From: Opitutaceae bacterium EW11
GTDB lineage: Bacteria > Verrucomicrobiota > Verrucomicrobiia > Opitutales > Opitutaceae
NCBI GenBank assembly: GCA_003054665.1
Contig: QAYY01000026.1
Coordinates: 59,924-123,923 of the forward strand
Direction: 5' to 3'
Length of the DNA stretch: 64,000 nucleotides
Shown: piece by piece, positions 58,300 through 64,000 of the stretch
Layout: every line of letters starts with the position of its first letter
Position numbering within the stretch: the first letter of the stretch is position 1
Program-made: the position numbers and the translations under genes
Notes under the pieces: generated by a model
The model's input: the letters and a program-made list of their open reading frames with translations, nothing else
What the model was told of the DNA's origin: nothing
Database searches by the model: none

Positions 58300-59349
58300 A
58301 TGCAGCTCTCGTTGTCGTTGGAAGAAGTCGCTCAGATCGTCCAGGCGAAGGAGATCCGTGGCCGCACCGCCGAGCGCGTGAGGGGTATCGGCTCCCTCGA
58401 TACCGCGAAACCGGGGGATCTGTCCTTTCTTGGAAACGCCAAATACAAGCCGCAGGTTGCCCTTACGGAGGCGTCGGTCGTCCTGTTGCCTCCGGATTAC
58501 GTGGGCGAGCCCAAGGCTAACCAGGCATTCCTCGTCCTGGAGAAACCTTCAGTCGGGCTGGCGCGCCTCTGCTCCCGAATCGAGCAGCTGCTCTGGCCCA
58601 AACCGGCGCCTGGAGTTCACCCGACCGCGATTGTGGCCGCCGACGCCAAGGTGGCCCTTTCCGCAACGATCGGCCCGCTCTGCGTGATCGAAAGCGGAGC
58701 AGCCATCGGAGAGCGTACTTACGTTCAGGCGCAGGCGTTTGTGGGACGTGGCGCCCGCGTCGGGGACGATTGCTGGCTGATGCCCCGCGTAACGATTGAG
58801 ACCGAATGTGTGCTGAAGAACCGCGTTCGGCTGCAACCGGGCGTCGTGGTGGGCGCTGACGGTTTTGGCTACGAGTTTATCGCCGGGCGCCATGAGAAGA
58901 TACCTCAAGTCGGCACGGTGGTGATCGAGGACGATGTCGAGATTGGCGCGAACAGCACCCTAGACCGCGCGCGCTTCAGCCATACGGTCGTAGGCGAGGG
59001 GACGAAGATCGATAACCTCGTGCAGATCGCGCACAACGTGGTCATCGGCAAACACTGCATCGTCTGTGCGCAGGTGGGGATTTCGGGCAGCACGACGATC
59101 GAGGATTACGTCGTCATTGGCGGCCAAGCCGGCCTCGCCGGGCACCTGACGGTTGGTCGGGAATCGAAGATCGATGGCCAGACGGGCGTGAATTCCGACC
59201 TGGACCCACGGAGCTTCGTGAAGGGAAGCCCCTGTCTCCCGTACAACCTCGAGCAGCGGATCAATGTGCTGCGACGCAAGCTCCCCGACCTGTTCCGCCG
59301 GGTGGACGCGCTCGAGGATCAGCTGAAAAAGACTTCCGCCTCGGCATAA
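58300..59349 (+). CDS. lpxD: UDP-3-O-(3-hydroxyacyl)glucosamine N-acyltransferase
   Basis: This encodes 349 residues from the ATG at 58300 (MQLSLSLEEVAQIVQAKE). The uridine-binding N-domain (IGSLDTAKPGDLSFLGNAKY) is followed by hexapeptide repeats (GVHPTAIVAADAKVALSATIGPLCVIE...) and the catalytic His in NLVQIAHNVVIGKHC. GADGFGYEF is an LpxD hallmark. The enzyme adds the N-linked acyl chain in lipid A synthesis. It ends 23 bp before prs and follows bamA-ompH, the conserved envelope cluster. fabZ and lpxA are not in this cluster; lpxA lies at 31030. Confidence 0.97.
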   Translation: MQLSLSLEEVAQIVQAKEIRGRTAERVRGIGSLDTAKPGDLSFLGNAKYKPQVALTEASVVLLPPDYVGEPKANQAFLVLEKPSVGLARLCSRIEQLLWPKPAPGVHPTAIVAADAKVALSATIGPLCVIESGAAIGERTYVQAQAFVGRGARVGDDCWLMPRVTIETECVLKNRVRLQPGVVVGADGFGYEFIAGRHEKIPQVGTVVIEDDVEIGANSTLDRARFSHTVVGEGTKIDNLVQIAHNVVIGKHCIVCAQVGISGSTTIEDYVVIGGQAGLAGHLTVGRESKIDGQTGVNSDLDPRSFVKGSPCLPYNLEQRINVLRRKLPDLFRRVDALEDQLKKTSASA

Positions 59350-59372
59350 CACCGCGCAACATCCCGCAACCC

Positions 59373-60323
59373 ATGAGCAACCATCCAGGGCTCAAGATTT
59401 TCTCCGGCAATTCCAACCGCCCTCTGGCGGAAGAGATCTGCAAGGCCATCGGCGTGCCTCTCGGCGAGGCCACCGTGACGAGCTTCCCCGACGGGGAGTC
59501 GTTTGTGAAAATCAACGAGAACATCCGCGGCGCGGATGTCTTTCTGGTGCAGTCGACCTGCCCGCCGTCGAACCACCACTTGATGGAGTTGCTGATCATG
59601 ATCGATGCCGCGCGTCGCGCGTCGGCAAATCGCATCACGGCGGTGATTCCGTTTTACGGATACGCACGGCAGGACCGCAAAGACCAGCCACGCGTCCCGA
59701 TCACCGCCAAACTGGTGGCCAACTTGCTCACGGCCGCGGGTGCGAACCGCGTGCTTACGATGGATCTGCACAGCCAGCAGATTCAGGGCTTCTTCGACAT
59801 TCCGGTCGATCACCTCTACGCGTCGCCGGTCTTCTTCAATTATTTCACGCAGCTCAACAAAGAGCGCCTCGTTGTCTGCTCGCCGGACGTCGGAGGCATG
59901 AAGATGGCCGCCGCATACGCCGACATGATCGGCGCCGGCCTCGGCCTGGTGGCCAAGAAACGTCGCAGCGCGACCACCGTTGAAGCGATCAACGTTGTCG
60001 GTGAGGTGAAGGACTGCGACGTGCTGCTCGTCGACGACATCACCGAGACCGCCGGTACGCTTACCGCGGCGGCCAAGATCCTCCGCGAACATGGCGCCCG
60101 CAGCGTGCGCGCGGCCGTGAGCCATTGCATTCTCAACGAGATTGCGTACGAACGCCTGCGCTCGGGGCTGATCGACGAGTTGATCACGACGAATTCCATC
60201 CCGCTCGATCCTCGCGGGCTTCCGATCAGCGTGCTGAGCGTCGCCGGCCTGCTCGGCGAGGCGATCGTTCGCATCAACAGCAACGAGAGCGTCACGAGTC
60301 TCTTCAAGATCAAGGGATTCTGA
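59373..60323 (+). CDS. prs: Ribose-phosphate pyrophosphokinase
   Basis: This encodes 316 residues from the ATG at 59373 (MSNHPGLKIFSGNSNRPLAEEI). Motifs: SFPDGESFVKI, PFYGYARQDRKDQPR (ATP site), VLTMDLHSQQIQGFF, and the PRPP loop LLVDDITETAGTLT. It makes PRPP from ribose-5-phosphate and ATP for nucleotide and amino-acid synthesis. It follows lpxD closely; a hairpin without a clear T-run (60326-60347) comes after it. Leader is C-rich (CCCGCAACCC) with no SD. Confidence 0.97.
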   Translation: MSNHPGLKIFSGNSNRPLAEEICKAIGVPLGEATVTSFPDGESFVKINENIRGADVFLVQSTCPPSNHHLMELLIMIDAARRASANRITAVIPFYGYARQDRKDQPRVPITAKLVANLLTAAGANRVLTMDLHSQQIQGFFDIPVDHLYASPVFFNYFTQLNKERLVVCSPDVGGMKMAAAYADMIGAGLGLVAKKRRSATTVEAINVVGEVKDCDVLLVDDITETAGTLTAAAKILREHGARSVRAAVSHCILNEIAYERLRSGLIDELITTNSIPLDPRGLPISVLSVAGLLGEAIVRINSNESVTSLFKIKGF

Positions 60324-60562
60324 GCAACGCCGCAGAAGCGCGGCGTTATTGGGGTTGGTGTTCTTGGGTTGGTCGCATGCTCTTGAGTGCGGACGCGAAT
60401 TGACGCGGCCTGGGCGTGCAAGCCTCCGTTCGTGCGCCTGTCGCTCGTCACCGGAGCCGTCGATCTGACGGTTCCGTTCGTGTGGGATTGCCGGCGTCAC
60501 CGTGCAGGAAGATCAGGGGCCGCTTCGCGTTTCCTCGGTTGCGGCCAGAACCAAAGCCGGTC

Positions 60563-61984
60563 ATGTCACGCACGTACCAACTCATGCAATTCTTCCCGCG
60601 TTCCTGCCTTGTCGTCGTCCTCGCCGCGGTCGCTTTGCCGCTCGCCGCCGAAGTCAAACCTGAGAAGTCCGACAAGCAGATCAAGAAGCAGCCGGAGCTG
60701 GCGATCGACAGCACTGCCGTAACGGATGGGAAGACTCCCGGCCTCGTGACGTATGCGGACGTGATCGCGCCAGTGCAGAAAGCGGTCGTGTCGGTCTATT
60801 CGACCAAAACCGTGCGCCGGCCGATCAACCCGCTTTTCCCGCTGTTTGGAGAGGGCGAACTGAAGGAGCGGGGATTGGGCTCTGGGGTCATCGTATCGCC
60901 CGACGGGTACATCTTGACCAACAACCACGTGGTGGAAGGAGCCGACGAACTCAACGTCCAGCTGACGGATGGCCGGGAGTTCAAAGGCAAGATCGTCGGC
61001 AGCGACCCAAAAACCGACGTCGCCGTCCTGAAAATCGAGGCCGACAGCCTGCCGCGCGTCACCCTCGCCGACAGCGACAAGCTGCGGGTCGGAGACATCG
61101 TCTTCGCCGTGGGCAATCCCCTCGACATCGGTCAGACGGTCACGATGGGCATCGTATCCGCCACGAGCCGACAGGTCGGCATCCTCGACGAGGTCCAGGG
61201 CTACGAGAATTTCATTCAAACCGATGCCGCCATCAATCAGGGCAACTCCGGCGGCGCGCTGATCGACGCGAAGGGACGCTTGATCGGCGTGAACAGCGCG
61301 ATCCTCTCGACCACGCGAGGCAACATCGGAATCGGCTTTGCGGTGCCGGTGAATTTGGCGGCAAGCATCATGCACAGCCTGATCGAGACCGGGAACGTCT
61401 CCCGAGGCTTTCTCGGGGTTCAGGTGGATGTGCTTTCGCCGGAAGTCGCCGAGGCCGCAGGACTGAAAAAAGAGACGCGGGGGGTGATCGTGAACGATGT
61501 CACTGACGGAGGTCCGGCTGAGAAAGCCGGCGTGAAGCGCGGCGACGTCATCACTTCGATCAACGACAAACAGGTCACATCCCGACAGGAACTGCGGTTG
61601 CTCGTCGCCCAGCTTCGCCCCGGCTCGGAGGTCCAACTCAAGTATCTCCGGGATGGGAAAGAGGGTGTCTTCAAAGTGAAACTCGGAGTCCTCGCCGACT
61701 CGTCGGACGAGATCGTTCGGGGCGTGCACACGAAAAAACTCACGCCGGAGCTCCGGCGCGGTCTCGACCTCGACCAACGGATCGACGAGGGGCTCGTCAT
61801 CACTTCTGTCGAGCCGGATTCGCCGTACGCCGACCGTCTGGTGCCGAATATGTTGGTCATCGAAATCAACCGGAAGCCGGTGACCGATATCGAGTCCGCG
61901 CGACAGGCGATCGGCCCGGGCCGGAACCTGTTTTTGGTGATCTTCCGCGGGGTCCCGCGCTACATTGCCGTGCCGGTGAAGTAA
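60563..61984 (+). CDS. HtrA/DegP-family periplasmic serine protease
   Basis: This encodes 473 residues from the ATG at 60563; the Met at 60584 (MQFFPRSC) is an alternative that gives a cleaner signal peptide (CLVVVLAAVALPLAA). The trypsin-like domain has H122 (NNHVVEGA), D152 (PKTDVAVLKI) and S229 (NQGNSGGAL). Two PDZ domains follow (about 280-380 with GPAEKAGVKRGDVITSIN; 390-473 with SPYADRLVPNMLVIEIN). It degrades misfolded envelope proteins. It stands alone downstream of prs. Confidence 0.95.
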   Translation: MSRTYQLMQFFPRSCLVVVLAAVALPLAAEVKPEKSDKQIKKQPELAIDSTAVTDGKTPGLVTYADVIAPVQKAVVSVYSTKTVRRPINPLFPLFGEGELKERGLGSGVIVSPDGYILTNNHVVEGADELNVQLTDGREFKGKIVGSDPKTDVAVLKIEADSLPRVTLADSDKLRVGDIVFAVGNPLDIGQTVTMGIVSATSRQVGILDEVQGYENFIQTDAAINQGNSGGALIDAKGRLIGVNSAILSTTRGNIGIGFAVPVNLAASIMHSLIETGNVSRGFLGVQVDVLSPEVAEAAGLKKETRGVIVNDVTDGGPAEKAGVKRGDVITSINDKQVTSRQELRLLVAQLRPGSEVQLKYLRDGKEGVFKVKLGVLADSSDEIVRGVHTKKLTPELRRGLDLDQRIDEGLVITSVEPDSPYADRLVPNMLVIEINRKPVTDIESARQAIGPGRNLFLVIFRGVPRYIAVPVK

Positions 61985-62227
61985 GTTGCCGGATACCGGT
62001 GCCCCTGACCGCGTCGGTTCTGACTCGGCGTTCTTCGGCGCTGCGCGTGCGAAAATGCTGACGTGAAAAACGCAGCCCATCAGCGCGACACCGCGAGGCG
62101 TGCGCTGACCGTGAGGCGGAGATCGCCCAGACCGGCGAAACCAGTTTCTTGGCCGACCCGGGTGCCTCGTGCGCCGGGGCGCCGCTTCAGCGATAGCCCG
62201 GCTCTCGTGCCGCGCAGCGTCGTTCGC

Positions 62228-62797
62228 TCAGCTTCCCGGTTTTTCGATCGGGATCTTGGCCAGGGCTTCCGGCAGCTTATCCGCCGGATACGTGGGAAAG
62301 CTCAGTTCAAGCAGAGAGATCGCGGGCACGTCGAAGCGCGTGGTTCCGGCGCTGCGGTCAACCAGCATGGCCACCGTCACTGGATTTGCTCCGCCCTGGC
62401 GAACGATGTCCAGGCACTCCACCACGCGTCCGCCGCGGGTGACGACGTCTTCGACGATCAGCACCTTCTCACCGGTCGCGAACTTGAAGCCGCGGCGCAG
62501 GACGAGGACGTTGTTCTCCTTTTCGGCGAAGATGAAGCGGCTCTTGGTTTGGCGAGCGACTTCCTGGCCGATGACCAGTCCGCCCATGGCCGGCGCGAGC
62601 ACGGTCGTAAAGGAGAGGTGCCCGAGTTTCTTCACCAGCAGCTCCGCGAGCCGTGTGACGGCGCCCATATCCTGGCAGACTTGGGCGCACTGGAAGTAGT
62701 GGCCGCTGTGAAGCCCGGAGCGGAGCACGAAGTGCCCCTGCAGGAGCGCCTTGGTGCGTGTGAAGATGTCGAGGATTTCCTGCTGTTGGCTATCCAT
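62228..62797 (-). CDS. pyrE: Orotate phosphoribosyltransferase
   Basis: This encodes 189 residues from the ATG at 62797 (MDSQQQEILDIFTRTKA). Substrate motif VLRSGLHSGHYFQCAQV, VLAPAMGGLVIGQEVARQ, RFIFAEKENNVLVLRRGF and the PRPP loop VLIVEDVVTRGGRVVECL are all in place. It converts orotate and PRPP to OMP in pyrimidine synthesis. It is divergent from the MBL-fold gene, 67 bp away. Normal length. Confidence 0.96.
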   Translation of the reverse strand: MDSQQQEILDIFTRTKALLQGHFVLRSGLHSGHYFQCAQVCQDMGAVTRLAELLVKKLGHLSFTTVLAPAMGGLVIGQEVARQTKSRFIFAEKENNVLVLRRGFKFATGEKVLIVEDVVTRGGRVVECLDIVRQGGANPVTVAMLVDRSAGTTRFDVPAISLLELSFPTYPADKLPEALAKIPIEKPGS

Positions 62798-62864
62798 GCC
62801 AGCCGACGCTGCGGGCTGTGCATAAAAAAACAAAAACTTTTTTGCGGGCGGCGGCCCGGACTGC

Positions 62865-63722
62865 ATGATGGCCGGCGTGGTGATCGAACAAATCGCGCTC
62901 GAGGACGAACTGGGCGACGTCTTGGAAAAGGCGATGCGATACGCATGCCTGAACGACCACGAGTTGGCGCTTCGTTCCGGAGTATCCGCCGAGAAGATCC
63001 GCGACGCGATCGACTACCGGTACGATCTCGAGCCGGCCGAGCTTCATCGTCTGGCGGAGGTGCTTCGGCTCAATGAAGTCGGGCTTTCCGCGCTCGCGCA
63101 GGGGCACTATCCGCTTCCCGAGATATCGGGCCTGCCGTTTTGCCTCTATCCGCTTCGCACGCCCCACGGCGTCGGCGTCGCGAATGCCTACGTTGTCGCC
63201 GATTGTGCCCTTTCGACGGGGCTTCTCTTCGACACGGGTGCGGACATCTCCCTTTTGCGGCGCGTCTGGCCGAAAAACATCCGCAGACTGGAGGCCGTGT
63301 TTATCACTCACGCCGAGACCGAGCACATGGGCGCCCTCCAGGGAATCCTGGCGGAGTTTGGCTCAGTTCCCGTCTTCCGCCCGGAGGGCGCGACCATCGA
63401 GGGCGCACTGGCCCTGGGTGAAGGTGCGCGGCTGAGTTTTGGCGGATTCGAAGTGAAAACACTCCGTACTCCAGGACACGTCGAGGCGCACAACTGCTAC
63501 GTCGTGACGACTCCCCGCGTGCCTGCCGGATCACCGCTTCTGGTGGCCGGCGACGTGCTTTTCGCCGGTTCGGTCGGCGCCCCGTATTTCTGCCGTCACC
63601 AGTTTTCGGAGCACCTGACGCGGCTTCTCGATCAGCTCCCGCAAGGTGCGGTCGTGGCTCCCGGGCACGGTCCGCTCACCACGATAGCGAACGAACGGCG
63701 GTTCAACCCGTTCGTTGTTTAG
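62865..63722 (+). CDS. Metallo-beta-lactamase-fold protein with N-terminal XRE-like HTH
   Basis: This encodes 285 residues (ATG at 62865; ATG at 62868 is equivalent). Residues about 25-75 resemble an XRE-type helix-turn-helix (YACLNDHELALRSGVSAEKIRDAID...LHRLAEVLRL). Residues about 90-285 form an MBL fold: GLLFDTGADISLL, VFITHAETEHMGAL, RTPGHVEAHN, LLVAGDVLFAGSVG and VVAPGHGPLTTIANERRFNPF. The usual HxHxDH is HAETEH here; an HxExxH variant occurs in diiron flavodiiron proteins. It could bind iron or zinc. It is divergent from pyrE. Confidence 0.85.
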   Translation: MMAGVVIEQIALEDELGDVLEKAMRYACLNDHELALRSGVSAEKIRDAIDYRYDLEPAELHRLAEVLRLNEVGLSALAQGHYPLPEISGLPFCLYPLRTPHGVGVANAYVVADCALSTGLLFDTGADISLLRRVWPKNIRRLEAVFITHAETEHMGALQGILAEFGSVPVFRPEGATIEGALALGEGARLSFGGFEVKTLRTPGHVEAHNCYVVTTPRVPAGSPLLVAGDVLFAGSVGAPYFCRHQFSEHLTRLLDQLPQGAVVAPGHGPLTTIANERRFNPFVV

Positions 63723-63817
63723 TCGGTTCTCCCCCCCGGACTCTTCGGCGACGCGCTCCGCGGCTGTTCGCACCGCAGTACTCAATCGTGACGATCGCTT
63801 ACCCGCGCGGAGTGAGG

Positions 63818-63958
63818 TCACAGCGCGGGATTCGGCCGCTGAGATCGATGTTTACGTTTGAGGTTGGTGAACGTCCGCCCGCTGCTCTCGTAAGGCCTGA
63901 TGAAGGCCGTGCCTTTTGCCGTCCAGCGGTCGGGCGGAAGCCATCCGCTGGTGCTCAT
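63818..63958 (-). CDS. Possible small ORF of 46 residues
   Basis: An ATG at 63958 opens a short frame (MSTSGWLPPDRWTAKGTAF...), ending at 63818. The first 30 residues have an aromatic/Pro pattern and high GC at third positions, but there is no SD and in-frame stops lie just upstream. It could be a small gene or chance. The adjoining 63723-63817 holds nothing recognised. Confidence 0.25.
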   Translation of the reverse strand: MSTSGWLPPDRWTAKGTAFIRPYESSGRTFTNLKRKHRSQRPNPAL

Positions 63959-64000
63959 GGATAAAGTGCGAAACCAGAAGGCTCTTCATCAAAGAATGGG

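Noticed and set aside
60326..60347. Hairpin after prs (AACGCCGC / GCGGCGTT) as a terminator
   Set aside because: The stem is good but no T-run follows, so rho-independent termination is not supported.

Overview
The window is GC-rich, densely coded DNA from a Gram-negative bacterium with a lipopolysaccharide outer membrane. It carries lpxA, lpxD, BamA, an OmpH/Skp chaperone and a TonB-dependent receptor. A PEP-CTERM secreted protein, a PPi-type phosphofructokinase, GlgE/TreS glucan enzymes and a TIGR03790 protein, together with the sequence style, suggest Verrucomicrobiota, most likely Opitutaceae. That placement is an inference from gene content. No rRNA, tRNA, CRISPR array, IS element or prophage was recognised. 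Most start codons have no Shine-Dalgarno motif and sit behind C/A-rich or pyrimidine-rich leaders.

Layout. 1-12132: the end of an aspartyl protease/PDZ gene, a Rossmann-like protein, then a five-gene minus-strand block reading glgE, treS-maltokinase fusion, GH13 alpha-glucosidase, a nuclease/phosphatase-fold protein with two CBM21-like domains, and a phospholipase D-like protein. The first three interconvert trehalose, maltose, maltose-1-phosphate and alpha-glucan. The last two are hydrolytic enzymes not normally associated with this pathway. 12710-25182: an AHSA1-type protein, a cell-surface sugar pair (pyruvyl transferase plus GT9), a CvfB-like S1 protein, an Asp/Asn hydroxylase, a PEP-CTERM protein, PPi-phosphofructokinase, a GNAT enzyme, an outer-membrane protein, and a lacI-xylA operon.

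25427-38843: an iron-uptake pair (TonB receptor and PepSY membrane protein) behind two Fur-like operators, then aroB, a hypothetical gene, lpxA-pdxA-IscA-like, infC, an amidase, a divergent secreted pair (S1/P1-nuclease-like and TIGR03790), and clpP. 38844-39646 is an 800-bp noncoding stretch containing a perfect operator-like palindrome upstream of a lone secreted protein. 40651-45384: a Fur-family regulator followed by sufC-sufB-sufD-sufT. The regulator lacks the CxxC zinc motifs, and two ICE-like boxes lie in front of it.

45676-52746: a VanY-like peptidase, trxB, a lemA-TPM-TPM operon, and a methyltransferase-flavoprotein-type III PKS operon with a divergent membrane protein. 52910-63722: a plus-strand housekeeping run (rplI, dnaB, bamA, ompH, lpxD, prs, htrA), then pyrE and a HTH/metallo-beta-lactamase-fold fusion.

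The strongest candidates for undescribed biology are the glucan-associated nuclease/phosphodiesterase pair in the GlgE block and the Irr-like regulator that appears to control its own suf operon.
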